Of a stretch of DNA of 64,000 nt, positions 19,150 through 33,427 are shown piece after piece. The translations under genes and the position numbers were made by a program. The stretch's first letter is position 1; each line of letters opens with the position of its first letter. Under the pieces are notes generated by a model. That model worked only from the letters and a program-made list of their open reading frames with translations, made no database searches and was not told the origin of the DNA. Source of the DNA: Nansenia antarctica (lineage: Eukaryota; Chordata; Actinopteri; Argentiniformes; Microstomatidae); NCBI GenBank assembly GCA_963989245.1, contig CAXDII010000319.1, positions 327,501-391,500 of the forward strand, given 5' to 3'.

Positions 19150-22100
19150 AAACAGCTCTCGAAGAGATTGTCAAAAGAGACTCCGAAAACGAAACGTTGA
19201 TCACTTTTGAGCAAAAGGCTGCACACACGCAATTCAAGTTGCTCTGATTGTCATTTAGAGTTACATTATAGGATTATTCAACAACAAGTCAAAATGTGCT
19301 CGTGAAAGGCAGAAAACAACACTTTGATAGTTTGATATAACTTGAGAACGAATGCAAAAAACAGTCCACTCTAAGAACAGGCCGCTTGGACACTTTCAGA
19401 ACAGCTCTGTTAATGACTGAAAACAGCTCTCGAAGAGATTGTCAAAAGAGACTCCGAAAACGAAACGTTGATCACTTTTGAGCAAAAGGCTGCACACACG
19501 CAATTCAAGTTGCTCCTGATTGTCATTTAGAGTTACATTATAGGAGTATTCAACAACAAGTCAAAATGTGCTCGTGAAAGGCAGAAAACAACACTTTGAT
19601 AGTTTGATATAACTTGAGAACGAATGCAAAAAACACAGTCCACTCTAAGAACAGGCCGCTTGGACACTTTCAGAACAGCTCTGTTAATGACTGAAAACAG
19701 CTCTCGAAGAGATTGTCAAAAGAGACTCCGAAAACGAAACGTTGATCACTTTTGAGCAAAAGGCTGCACACACGCAATTCAAGTTGCTCTGATTGTAATT
19801 TAGAGTTACATTATAGGATTATTCAACAACAAGTCAAAATGTGCTCGTGAAAGGCAGAAAACAACACTTTGATAGTTTGATATAACTTGAGAACGAATGC
19901 AAAAAACAGTCCACTCTAAGAACAGGCCGCTTGGACACTTTCAGAACAGCTCTGTTAATGACTGAAAACAGCTCTCGAAGAGATTGTCAAAAGAGACTCC
20001 GAAAACGAAACGTTGATCACTTTTGAGCAAAAGGCTGCACACACGCAATTCAAGTTGCTCTGATTGTCATTTAGAGTTACATTATAGGATTATTCAACAA
20101 GTCAAAATGTGCTCGTGAAAGGCAGAAAACAACACTGATAGTTTGATATAACTTGAGAACGAATGCAAAAAACAGTCCACTCTAAGAACAGGCCGCTTGG
20201 ACACTTTCAGAACAGCTCTCTTAATGACTGAAAACAGCTCTCGAAGAGATTGTCAAAAGAGACTCTGAAAACGAAACGTTGATCACTTTTGAGCAAAAGG
20301 CTGCACACACGCAATTCAAGTTGCTCTGATTGTCATTTAGAGTTACATTATAGGATTATTCAACAACAAGTCAAAATGTGCTCGTGAAAGGCAGAAAACA
20401 ACACTTTCATAGTTTGATATAACTTGAGAACGAATGCAAAAAACAGTCCACTCTAAGAACAGGCCGCTTGGACACTTTCAGAACAGCTCTGTTAATGACT
20501 GAAAACAGCTCTCGAAGAGATTGTCAAAAGAGACTCCGAAAACGAAACGTTGATCACTTTTGAGCAAAAGGCTGCACACACGCAATTCAAGTTGCTCTGA
20601 TTGTCATTTAGAGTTACAATATAGGATTATTCAACAACAAGTCAAAATGTGCTCGTGAAAGGCAGAAAACAACACTTTGATAGTTTGATATAACTTGAGA
20701 ACGAATGCAAAAAACAGTCCACTCTAAGAACAGGCCGCTTGGACACTTTCAGAACAGCTCAGTTAATGACTGAAAACAGCTCTCGAAGAGATTGTCAAAA
20801 GAGACTCTGAAAACGAAACGTTGATCACTTTTGAGCAAAAGGCTGCACACACGCAATTCAAGTTGCTCTGATTGTCATTTAGAGTTACATTATAGGATTA
20901 TTCAACAAGTCAAAATGTGCTCGTGAAAGGCAGAAAACAACAATTTGATAGTTTGATATAACTTGAGAACGAATGCAAAAAACAGTCCACTCTAAGAACA
21001 GGCCGCTTGGACACTTTCACAACAGCTCAGTTAATGACTGAAAACAGCTCTCGAAGAGATTGTCAAAAGAGACTCCGAAAACGAAACGTTGATCACTTTT
21101 GAGCAAAAGGCTGCACACACGCAATTCAAGTTGCTCTGATTGTCATTTAGAGTTACATTATAGGATTATTCAACAACAAGTCAAAATGTGCTCGTGAAAG
21201 GCAGAAAACAACACTTTGATAGTTTGATATAACTTGAGAACGAATGCAAAAAACAGTCCACTCTAAGAACAGGCCGCTTGGACACTTTCAGAACAGCTCT
21301 GTTAATGACTGAAAACAGCTCTCGAAGAGATTGTCAAAAGAGACTGAAAACGAAACGTTGATCACTTTTGAGCAAAAGGCTGCACACACGCAATTCAAGT
21401 TGCTCTGATTGTCATTTAGAGTTACATTATAGGATTATTCAACAACAAGTCAAAATGTGCTCGTGAAAGGCAGAAAACAACAATTTGATAGTTTGATATA
21501 ACTTGAGAACGAATGCAAAAAACAGTCCACTCTAAGAACAGGCCGCTTGGACACTTTCAGAACAGCTCAGTTAATGACTGAAAACAGCTCTCGAAGAGAT
21601 TGTCAAAAGAGACTCTGAAAACGAAACGTTGATCACTTTTGAGCAAAAGGCTGCACACACGCAATTCAAGTTGCTCTGATTGTCATATAGAGTTACATTA
21701 TAGGATTATTCAACAACAAGTCAAAATGTGCTCGTGAAAGGCAGAAAACAACACTTTGATAGTTTGATATAACTTGAGAACGAATGCAAAAAACAGTCCA
21801 CTCTAAGAACAGGCCGCTTGGACACTTTCAGAACAGCTCTGTTAATGACTGAAAACAGCTCTCGAAGAGATTGTCAAAAGAGACTCCGAAAACGAAACGT
21901 TGATCACTTTTGAGCAAAAGGCTGCACACACGCAATTCAAGTTGCTCTGATTGTCATATAGAGTTACATTATAGGATTATTCAACAACAAGTCAAAATGT
22001 GCTCGTGAAAGGCAGAAAACAACACTTTGATAGTTTGATATAACTTGAGAACGAATGCAAAAAACAGTCCACTCTAAGAACAGGCCGCTTGGACACTTTC

Positions 22101-25100
22101 AGAACAGCTCTGTTAATGACTGAAAACAGCTCTCGAAGAGATTGTCAAAAGAGACTCCGAAAACGAAACGTTGATCACTTTTGAGCAAAAGGCTGCACAC
22201 ACGCAATTCAAGTTGCTCCTGATTGTCATTTAGAGTTACATTATAGGAGTATTCAACAACAAGTCAAAATGTGCTCGTGAAAGGCAGAAAACAACACTTT
22301 GATAGTTTGATATAACTTGAGAACGAATGCAAAAAACACAGTCCACTCTAAGAACAGGCCGCTTGGACACTTTCAGAACAGCTCTGTTAATGACTGAAAA
22401 CAGCTCTCGAAGAGATTGTCAAAAGAGACTCTGAAAACGAAACGTTGATCACTTTTGAGCAAAAGGCTGCACACACGCAATTCAAGTTGCTCTGATTGTC
22501 ATTTAGAGTTACATTATAGGATTATTCAACAACAAGTCAAAATGTGCTCGTGAAAGGCAGAAAACAACACTTTGATAGTTTGATATAACTTGAGAACGAA
22601 TGCAAAAAACAGTCCACTCTAAGAACAGGCTGCTTGGACACTTTCAGAACAGCTCTGTTAATGACTGAAAACAGCTCTCGAAGAGATTGTCAAAAGAGAC
22701 TCTGAAAACGAAACGTTGATCACTTTTGAGCAAAAGGCTGCACACACGCAATTCAAGTTGCTCTGATTGTAATTTAGAGTTACATTATAGGATTATTCAA
22801 CAACAAGTCAAAATGTGCTCGTGAAAGGCAGAAAACAACACTTTGATAGTTTGATATAACTTGAGAACGAATGCAAAAAACAGTCCACTCTAAGAACAGG
22901 CCGCTTGGACACTTTCAGAACAGCTCTGTTAATGACTGAAAACAGCTCTCGAAGAGATTGTCAAAAGAGACTCCGAAAACGAAACGTTGATCACTTTTGA
23001 GCAAAAGGCTGCACACACGCAATTCAAGTTGCTCTGATTGTCATTTAGAGTTACATTATAGGATTATTCAACAAGTCAAAATGTGCTCGTGAAAGGCAGA
23101 AAACAACACTGATAGTTTGATATAACTTGAGAACGAATGCAAAAAACAGTCCACTCTAAGAACAGGCCGCTTGGACACTTTCAGAACAGCTCTCTTAATG
23201 ACTGAAAACAGCTCTCGAAGAGATTGTCAAAAGAGACTCTGAAAACGAAACGTTGATCACTTTTGAGCAAAAGGCTGCACACACGCAATTCAAGTTGCTC
23301 TGATTGTCATTTAGAGTTACATTATAGGATTATTCAACAAACTGTCAAAATGTGCTCGTGAAAGGCAGAAAACAACACTTTCATAGTTTGATATAACTTG
23401 AGAACGAATGCAAAAAACAGTCCACTCTAAGAACAGGCCGCTTGGACACTTTCAGAACAGCTCTGTTAATGACTGAAAACAGCTCTCGAAGAGATTGTCA
23501 AAAGAGACTCTGAAAACGAAACGTTGATCACTTTTGAGCAAAAGGCTGCACACACGCAATTCAAGTTGCTCTGATTGTCATTTAGAGTTACATTATAGGA
23601 TTATTCAACAACAAGTCAAAATGTGCTCGTGAAAGGCAGAAAACAACACTTTGATAGTTTGATATAACTTGAGAACGAATGCAAAAAACAGTCCACTCTA
23701 AGAACAGGCCGCTTGGACACTTTCAGAACAGCTCTGTTAATGACTGAAAACAGCTCTCGAAGAGATTGTCAAAAGAGACTCCGAAAACGAAACGTTGATC
23801 ACTTTTGAGCAAAAGGCTGCACACACGCAATTCAAGTTGCTCTGATTGTCATTTAGAGTTACATTATAGGAGCATTCAGCAACAAGTCAAAATGTGCTCC
23901 AGAAAAGCAGAAAACAACACTGATAGAACTTGAGAACGAATGCAAAAAACAGTCCACTCTAAGAACAGGCCGCTTGGACACTTTCAGAACAGCTCTGTTA
24001 ATGACTGAAAACAGCTCTCGAAGAGATTGTCAAAAGAGACTCTGAAAACGAAACGTTGATCACTTTTGAGCAAAAGGCTGCACACACGCAATTCAAGTTG
24101 CTCTGATTGTCATTTAGAGTTACATTATAGGATTATTGAACAACAAGTCAAAATGTGCTCGTGAAAGGCAGAAAACAACAATTTGATAGTTTGATATAAC
24201 TTGAGAACGAATGCAAAAAACAGTCCACTCTAAGAACAGGCCGCTTGGACACTTTCAGGACAGCTCTGTTAATGACTGAAAACAGCTCTCGAAGAGATTG
24301 TCAAAAGAGACTCCGAAAACGAAACGTTGATCACTTTTGAGCAAAAGGCTGCACACCCGCAATTCAAGTTGCTCTGATTGTCATTTAGAGTTACATTATA
24401 GGAGCATTCAACAACAAGTCAAAATGTGCTCGTGAAAGGCAGAAAACAACACTTTGATAGTTTGATATAACTTGAGAACGAATGCAAAAAACAGTCCACT
24501 CTAAGAACAGGCCGCTTGGACACTTTCAGAACAGCTCTGTTAATGACTGAAAACAGCTCTCGAAGAGATTGTCAAAAGAGACTCTGAAAACGAAACGTTG
24601 ATCACTTTTGAGCAAAAGGCTGCACACACGCAATTCAAGTTGCTCTGATTGTCATTTAGAGTTACAATATAGGATTATTCAACAACAAGTCAAAATGTGC
24701 TCGTGAAAGGCAGAAAACAACACTTTGATAGTTTGATATAACTTGAGAACGAATGCAAAAAACAGTCCACTCTAAGAACAGGCCGCTTGGACACTTTCAG
24801 AACAGCTCAGTTAATGACTGAAAACAGCTCTCGAAGAGATTGTCAAAAGAGACTCCGAAAACGAAACGTTGATCACTTTTGAGCAAAAGGCTGCACACAC
24901 GCAATTCAAGTTGCTCTGATTGTCATTTAGAGTTACATTATAGGATTATTCAACAACAAGTCAAAATGTGCTCGTGAAAGGCAGAAAACAACACTTTGAT
25001 AGTTTGATATAACTTGAGAACGAATGCAAAAAACAGTCCACTCTAAGAACAGGCCGCTTGGACACTTTCAGAACAGCTCTGTTAATGACTGAAAACAGCT

Positions 25101-28100
25101 CTCGAAGAGATTGTCAAAAGAGACTCTGAAAACGAAACGTTGATCACTTTTGAGCAAAAGGCTGCACACACGCAATTCAAGTTGCTCTGATTGTCATTTA
25201 GAGTTACATTATAGGATTATTCAACAACAAGTCAAAATGTGCTCGTGAAAGGCAGAAAACAACACTTTGATAGTTTGATATAACTTGAGAACGAATGCAA
25301 AAAACAGTCCACTCTAAGAACAGGCCGCTTGGACACTTTCAGAACAGCTCTGTTAATGACTGAAAACAGCTCTCGAAGAGATTGTCAAAAGAGACTCTGA
25401 AAACGAAACGTTGATCACTTTTGAGCAAAAGGCTGCACACACGCAATTCAAGTTGCTCTGATTGTCATTTAGAGTTACATTATAGGATTATTCAACAACA
25501 AGTCAAAATGTGCTCGTGAAAGGCAGAAAACAACACTTTGATAGTTTGATATAACTTGAGAACGAATGCAAAAAACAGTCCACTCTAAGAACAGGCCGCT
25601 TGAACACTTTCAGAACAGCTCTGTTAATGACTGAAAACAGCTCTCGAAGAGATTGTCAAAAGAGACTCCGAAAACGAAACGTTGATCACTTTTGAGCAAA
25701 AGGCTGCACACACGCAATTCAAGTTGCTCTGATTGTCATTTAGAGTTACATTATAGGAGCATTCAGCAACAAGTCAAAATGTGCTCCAGAAAAGCAGAAA
25801 ACAACACTGATAGAACTTGAGAACGAATGCAAAAAACAGTCCACTCTAAGAACAGGCCGCTTGGACACTTTCAGAACAGCTCTGTTAATGACTGACAACA
25901 GCTCTCGAAGAGATTGTCAAAAGAGACTCTGAAAACGAAACGTTGATCACTTTTGAGCAAAAGGCTGCACACACGCAATTCAAGTTGCTCTGATTGTCAT
26001 TTAGAGTTACATTATAGGAGCATTCAACAACAAGTCAAAATGTGCTCGTGAAAGGCAGAAAACAACACTTTGATAGTTTGATATAACTTGAGAACGAATG
26101 CAAAAAACAGTCCACTCTAAGAACAGGCCGCTTGGACACTTTCAGAACAGCTCTGTTAATGACTGAAAACAGCTCTCGAAGAGATTGTCAAAAGAGAGTC
26201 TGAAAACGAAACGTTGATCACTTTTGAGCAAAAGGCTGCACACACGCAATTCAAGTTGCTCTGATTGTCATTTAGAGTTACATTACAGGATTATTCAACA
26301 ACAAGTCAAAATGTGCTCGTGAAAGGCAGAAAACAACACTTTGATAGTTTGATATAACTTGAGAACGAATGCAAAAAACAGTCCACTCTAAGAACAGGCC
26401 GCTTGGACACTTTCAGAACAGCTCTGTTAATGACTGAAAACAGCTCTCGAAGAGATTGTCAAAAGAGACTCTGAAAACGAAACGTTGATCACTTTTGAGC
26501 AAAAGGCTGCACACACGCAATTCAAGTTGCTCTGATTGTCATTTAGAGTTACATTATAGGATTATTCAACAACAAGTCAAAATGTGCTCGTGAAAGGCAG
26601 AAAACAACACTTTGATAGTTTGATATAACTTGAGAACGAATGCAAAAAACAGTCCACTCTAAGAACAGGCCGCTTGAACACTTTCAGAACAGCTCTGTTA
26701 ATGACTGAAAACAGCTCTCGAAGAGATTGTCAAAAGAGACTCCGAAAACGAAACGTTGATCACTTTTGAGCAAAAGGCTGCACACACGCAATTCAAGTTG
26801 CTCTGATTGTCATTTAGAGTTACATTATAGGAGCATTCAGCAACAAGTCAAAATGTGCTCCAGAAAAGCAGAAAACAACACTGATAGAACTTGAGAACGA
26901 ATGCAAAAAACAGTCCACTCTAAGAACAGGCCGCTTGGACACTTTCAGAACAGCTCTGTTAATGACTGAAAACAGCTCTCGAAGAGATTGTCAAAAGAGA
27001 CTCTGAAAACGAAACGTTGATCACTTTTGAGCAAAAGGCTGCACACACGCAATTCAAGTGGCTCTGATTGTCATTTAGAGTTACATTATAGGATTATTCA
27101 ACAACAAGTCAAAATGTGCTCGTGAAAGGCAGAAAACAACAATTTGATAGTTTGATATAACTTGAGAACCAATGCAAAAAACAGTCCACTCTAAGAACAG
27201 GCCGCTTGGACACTTTCAGAACAGCTCTGTTAATGACTGAAAACAGCTCTCGAAGAGATTGTCAAAAGAGACTCCGAAAACGAAACGTTGATCACTTTTG
27301 AGCAAAAGGCTGCACACACGCAATTCAAGTTGCTCTGATTGTCATTTAGAGTTACATTATAGGAGCATTCAACAACAAGTCAAAATGTGCTCGTGAAAGG
27401 CAGAAAACAACACTTTGATAGTTTGATATAACTTGAGAACGAATGCAAAAAACAGTCCACTCTAAGAACAGGCCGCTTGGACACTTTCAGAACAGCTCTG
27501 TTAATGACTGAAAACAGCTCTCGAAGAGATTGTCAAAAGAGACTCTGAAAACGAAACGTTGATCACTTTTGAGCAAAAGGCTGCACACACGCAATTCAAG
27601 TTGCTCTGATTGTCATTTAGAGTTACATTACAGGATTATTCAACAACAAGTCAAAATGTGCTCGTGAAAGGCAGAAAACAACACTTTGATAGTTTGATAT
27701 AACTTGAGAACGAATGCAAAAAACAGTCCACTCTAAGAACAGGCCGCTTGGACACTTTCAGAACAGCTCTGTTAATGACTGAAAACAGCTCTCGAAGAGA
27801 TTGTCAAAAGAGACTCTGAAAACGAAACGTTGATCACTTTTGAGCAAAAGGCTGCACACACGCAATTCAAGTTGCTCTGATTGTCATTTAGAGTTACATT
27901 ATAGGATTATTCAACAACAAGTCAAAATGTGCTCGTGAAAGGGAGAAAACAACACTTTGATAGTTTGATATAACTTGAGAACGAATGCAAAAAACAGTCC
28001 ACTCTAAGAACAGGCCGCTTGGACACTTTCAGAACAGCTCTGTTAATGACTGAAAACAGCTCTCGAAGAGATTGTCAAAAGAGACTCTGAAAACGAAACG

Positions 28101-31100
28101 TTGATCACTTTTGAGCAAAAGGCTGCACACACGCAATTCAAGTTGCTCTGATTGTCATTTAGAGTTACATTATAGGATTATTCAACAACAAGTCAAAATG
28201 TGCTCGTGAAAGGCAGAAAACAACACTTTGATAGTTTGATATAACTTGAGAACGAATGCAAAAAACAGTCCACTCTAAGAACAGGCCGCTTGGACACTTT
28301 CAGAACAGCTCTGTTAATGACTGAAAACAGCTCTCGAAGAGATTGTCAAAAGAGACTCTGAAAACGAAACGTTGATCACTTTTGAGCAAAAGGCTGCACA
28401 CACAAAATTCAAGTTGCTCTGATTGTCATTTAGAGTTACATTATAGGATTATTCAACAACAAGTCAAAATGTGCTCGTGAAAGGCAGAAAACAACACTTT
28501 GATAGTTTGATATAACTTGAGAACGAATGCAAAAAACAGTCCACTCTAAGAACAGGCCGCTTGGACACTTTCAGAACAGCTCTGTTAATGACTGAAAACA
28601 GCTCTCGAAGAGATTGTCAAAAGAGACTCTGAAAACGAAACGTTGATCACTTTTGAGCAAAAGGCTGCACACACGCAATTCAAGTTGCTCTGATTGTCAT
28701 TTAGAGTTACATTATAGGATTATTCAACAACAAGTCAAAATGTGCTCGTGAAAGGCAGAAAACAACACTTTGATAGTTTGATATAACTTGAGAACGAATG
28801 CAAAAAACAGTCCACTCTAAGAACAGGCCGCTTGGACACTTTCAGAACAGCTCTGTTAATGACTGAAAACAGCTCTCGAAGAGATTGTCAAAAGAGACTC
28901 TGAAAACGAAACGTTGATCACTTTTGAGCAAAAGGCTGCACACACAAAATTCAAGTTGCTCTGATTGTCATTTAGAGTTACATTATAGGATTATTCAACA
29001 ACAAGTCAAAATGTGCTCGTGAAAGGCAGAAAACAACACTTTGATAGTTTGATATAACTTGAGAACGAATGCAAAAAACAGTCCACTCTAAGAACAGGCC
29101 GCTTGGACACTTTCAGAACAGCTCTGTTAATGACTGAAAACAGCTCTCGAAGAGATTGTCAAAAGAGACTCTGAAAACGAAACGTTGATCACTTTTGAGC
29201 AAAAGGCTGCACACACGCAATTCAAGTTGCTCTGATTGTCATTTAGAGTTACATTGTAGGATTATTCAACAACAAGTCAAAATGTGCTCGTGAAAGGCAG
29301 AAAACAACACTTTGATAGTTTGATATAACTTGAGAACGAATGCAAAAAACAGTCCACTCTAAGAACAGGCCGCTTGGACACTTTCAGAACAGCTCTGTTA
29401 ATGACTGAAAACAGCTCTCGAAGAGATTGTCAAAAGAGACTCTGAAAACGAAACTTTGATCACTTTTGAGCAAAAAGCTGCACACACGCAATTCAAGTTG
29501 CTCTGATTGTCATTTAGAGTTACATTATAGGATTATTCAACAACAAGTCAAAATGTGCTCGTGAAAGGCAGAAAACAACACTTTGATAGTTTGATATAAC
29601 TTGAGAACGAATGCAAAAACAGTCCACTCTAAGAACAGGCCGCTTGGACACTTTCAGAACAGCTCTGTTAATGACTGAAAACAGCTCTCGAAGAGATTGT
29701 CAAAAGAGACTCTGAAAACGAAACGTTGATCACTTTTGAGCAAAAGGCTGCACACACGCAATTCAAGTTGCTCTGATTGTCATTTAGAGTTACATTATAG
29801 GATTATTCAACAACAAGTCAAAATGTGCTCGTGAAAGGCAGAAAACAACACTTTGATAGTTTGATATAACTTGAGAACGAATGCAAAAAACAGTCCACTC
29901 TAAGAACAGGCCGCTTGGACACTTTCAGAACAGCTCTGTTAATGACTGAAAACAGCTCTCGAAGAGATTGTCAAAAGAGACTCTGAAAACGAAACGTTGA
30001 TCACTTTTGAGCAAAAGGCTGCACACACGCAATTCAAGTTGCTCTGATTGTCATTTAGAGTTACAATATAGGATTATTCAACAACAAGTCAAAATGTGCT
30101 CGTGAAAGGCAGAAAGCAACACTTTGATAGTTTGATATAACTTGAGAACGAATGCAAAAAACAGTCCACTCTAAGAACAGGCCGCTTGGACACTTTCAGA
30201 ACAGCTCAGTTAATGACTGAAAACAGCTCTCGAAGAGATTGTCAAAAGAGACTCTGAAAACGAAACGTTGATCACGTTTGAGCAAAAGGCTGCACACACG
30301 CAATTCAAGTTGCTCTGATTGTCATTTAGAGTTACATTATAGGATTATTCAACAACAAGTCAAAATGTGCTCGTGAAAGGCAGAAAACAACAATTTGATA
30401 GTTTGATATAACTTGAGAACGAATGCAAAAAACAGTCCACTCTAAGAACAGGCCGCTTGGACACTTTCAGAACAGCTCAGTTAATGACTGAAAACAGCTC
30501 TCGAAGAGATTGTCAAAAGAGACTCCGAAAACGAAACGTTGATCACTTTTGAGCAAAAGGCTGCACACACGCAATTCAAGTTGCTCTGATTGTCATTTAG
30601 AGTTACATTATAGGATTATTCAACAACAAGTCAAAATGTGCTCGTGAAAGGCAGAAAACAACACTTTGATAATTTGATATAACTTGAGAACGAATGCAAA
30701 AACAGTCCACTCTAAGAACAGACCGCTTGGACACTTTCAGAACAGCTCTGTTAATGACTGAAAACAGCTCTCGAAGAGATTGTCAAAAGAGACTCTGAAA
30801 ACGAAACGTTGATCACTTTTGAGCAAAAGGCTGCACACACGCAATTCAAGTTGCTCTGATTGTCATTTAGAGTTACATTATAGGATTCTTCAACAACAAG
30901 TCAAAATGTGCTCGTGAAAGGCAGAAAACAACACTTTGATAGTTTGATATAACTTGAGAACGAATGCAAAAAACAGTCCACTCTAAGAACAGGCCGCTTG
31001 GACACTTTCAGAACAGCTCTGTTAATGACTGAAAACAGCTCTCGAAGAGATTGTCAAAAGAGACTCTGAAAACGAAACGTTGATCACTTTTGAGCAAAAG

Positions 31101-32107
31101 GCTGCACACACGCAATTCAAGTTGCTCTGATTGTCATTTAGAGTTACATTGTAGGATTATTCAACAACAAGTCAAAATGTGCTCGTGAAAGGCAGAAAAC
31201 AACACTTTGATAGTTTGATATAACTTGAGAACGAATGCAAAAAACAGTCCACTCTAAGAACAGGCCGCTTGGACACTTTCAGAACAGCTCTGTTAATGAC
31301 TGAAAACAGCTCTCGAAGAGATTGTCAAAAGAGACTCTGAAAACGAAACTTTGATCACTTTTGAGCAAAAAGCTGCACACACGCAATTCAAGTTGCTCTG
31401 ATTGTCATTTAGAGTTACATTATAGGATTATTCAACAACAAGTCAAAATGTGCTCGTGAAAGGCAGAAAACAACACTTTGATAGTTTGATATAACTTGAG
31501 AACGAATGCAAAAACAGTCCACTCTAAGAACAGGCCGCTTGGACACTTTCAGAACAGCTCTGTTAATGACTGAAAACAGCTCTCGAAGAGATTGTCAAAA
31601 GAGACTCTGAAAACGAAACGTTGATCACTTTTGAGCAAAAGGCTGCACACACGCAATTCAAGTTGCTCTGATTGTCATTTAGAGTTACATTATAGGATTA
31701 TTCAACAACAAGTCAAAATGTGCTCGTGAAAGGCAGAAAACAACACTTTGATAGTTTGATATAACTTGAGAACGAATGCAAAAAACAGTCCACTCTAAGA
31801 ACAGGCCGCTTGGACACTTTCAGAACAGCTCTGTTAATGACTGAAAACAGCTCTCGAAGAGATTGTCAAAAGAGACTCTGAAAACGAAACGTTGATCACT
31901 TTTGAGCAAAAGGCTGCACACACGCAATTCAAGTTGCTCTGATTGTCATTTAGAGTTACAATATAGGATTATTCAACAACAAGTCAAAATGTGCTCGTGA
32001 AAGGCAGAAAGCAACACTTTGATAGTTTGATATAACTTGAGAACGAATGCAAAAAACAGTCCACTCTAAGAACAGGCCGCTTGGACACTTTCAGAACAGC
32101 TCAGTTA
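19150..32107 (+). repeat. Large satellite block, copy 1 of a near-identical pair (offset 31,893)
   Basis: Corresponds to 51,043-64,000 with a constant offset of 31,893 bp. Shared rare markers: TGCTCCTGAT at 19511/51404, CAACAAACTGTC at about 23335/55228, AAGTGGCTC at about 27056/58949, and GACCGC at 30721/62614. I noticed three substitutions (CTCTG/CTCCG near 22430, GTGAAAGG/GTGGAAGG near 26045, CTCGTG/CTCTTG near 29832). The second copy runs off the window. The left limit is approximate. Confidence 0.85.
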
Positions 32108-33000
32108 ATGACTGAAAACAGCTCTCGAAGAGATTGTCAAAAGAGACTCTGAAAACGAAACGTTGATCACGTTTGAGCAAAAGGCTGCACACACGCAATT
32201 CAAGTTGCTCTGATTGTCATTTAGAGTTACATTATAGGATTATTCAACAACAAGTCAAAATGTGCTCGTGAAAGGCAGAAAACAACAATTTGATAGTTTG
32301 ATATAACTTGAGAACGAATGCAAAAAACAGTCCACTCTAAGAACAGGCCGCTTGGACACTTTCAGAACAGCTCAGTTAATGACTGAAAACAGCTCTCGAA
32401 GAGATTGTCAAAAGAGACTCCGAAAACGAAACGTTGATCACTTTTGAGCAAAAGGCTGCACACACGCAATTCAAGTTGCTCTGATTGTCATTTAGAGTTA
32501 CATTATAGGATTATTCAACAACAAGTCAAAATGTGCTCGTGAAAGGCAGAAAACAACACTTTGATAATTTCATATAACTTGAGAACGAATGCAAAAACAG
32601 TCCACTCTAAGAACAGACCGCTTGGACACTTTCAGAACAGCTCTGTTAATGACTGAAAACAGCTCTCGAAGAGATTGTCAAAAGAGACTCTGAAAACGAA
32701 ACGTTGATCACTTTTGAGCAAAAGGCTGCACACACGCAATTCAAGTTGCTCTGATTGTCATTTAGAGTTACATTATAGGATTCTTCAACAACAAGTCAAA
32801 ATGTGCTCGTGAAAGGCAGAAAACAACACTTTGATAGTTTGATATAACTTGAGAACGAATGCAAAAAACAGTCCACTCTAAGAACAGGCCGCTTGGACAC
32901 TTTCAGAACAGCTCTGTTAATGACTGAAAACAGCTCTCGAAGAGATTGTCAAAAGAGACTCTGAAAACGAAACGTTGATCACTTTTGAGCAAAAGGCTGC
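29200..33000 (+). repeat. Tandem 1,895-bp (seven-monomer) duplication
   Basis: The ordered marker series TTGTAGGATT, GAAACTTTGATC with AAAAAGCTGC, CAGAAAGCAAC, GATCACGTTTG, GATAATTT and GGATTCTTC occurs at 29.25-31.1 kb and again at 31.15-33.0 kb at an offset of 1,895 bp. One difference is GATAATTTGATAT against GATAATTTCATAT. The same pair starts again at 61.1 kb and 63.0 kb. Confidence 0.85.
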
Positions 33001-33427
33001 ACACACGCAATTCAAGTTGCTCTGATTGTCATTTAGAGTTACATTATAGGATTATTCAACAACAAGTCAAAATGTGCTCGTGAAAGGCAGAAAACAACAA
33101 TTTGATAGTTTGATATAACTTGAGAACGAATGCAAAAAACAGTCCACTCTAAGAACAGGCCGCTTGGACACTTTCAGAACAGCTCTGTTAATGACTGAAA
33201 ACAGCTCTCGAAGAGATTGTCAAAAGAGACTCCGAAAACGAAACGTTGATCACTTTTGAGCAAAAGGCTGCACACACGCAATTCAAGTTGCTCTGATTGT
33301 CATTTAGAGTTACATTATAGGATTATTCAACAACAAGTCAAAATGTGCTCGTGAAAGGCAGAAAACAACACTTTGATAGTTTGATATAACTTGAGAACGA
33401 ATGCAAAAACAGTCCACTCTAAGAACA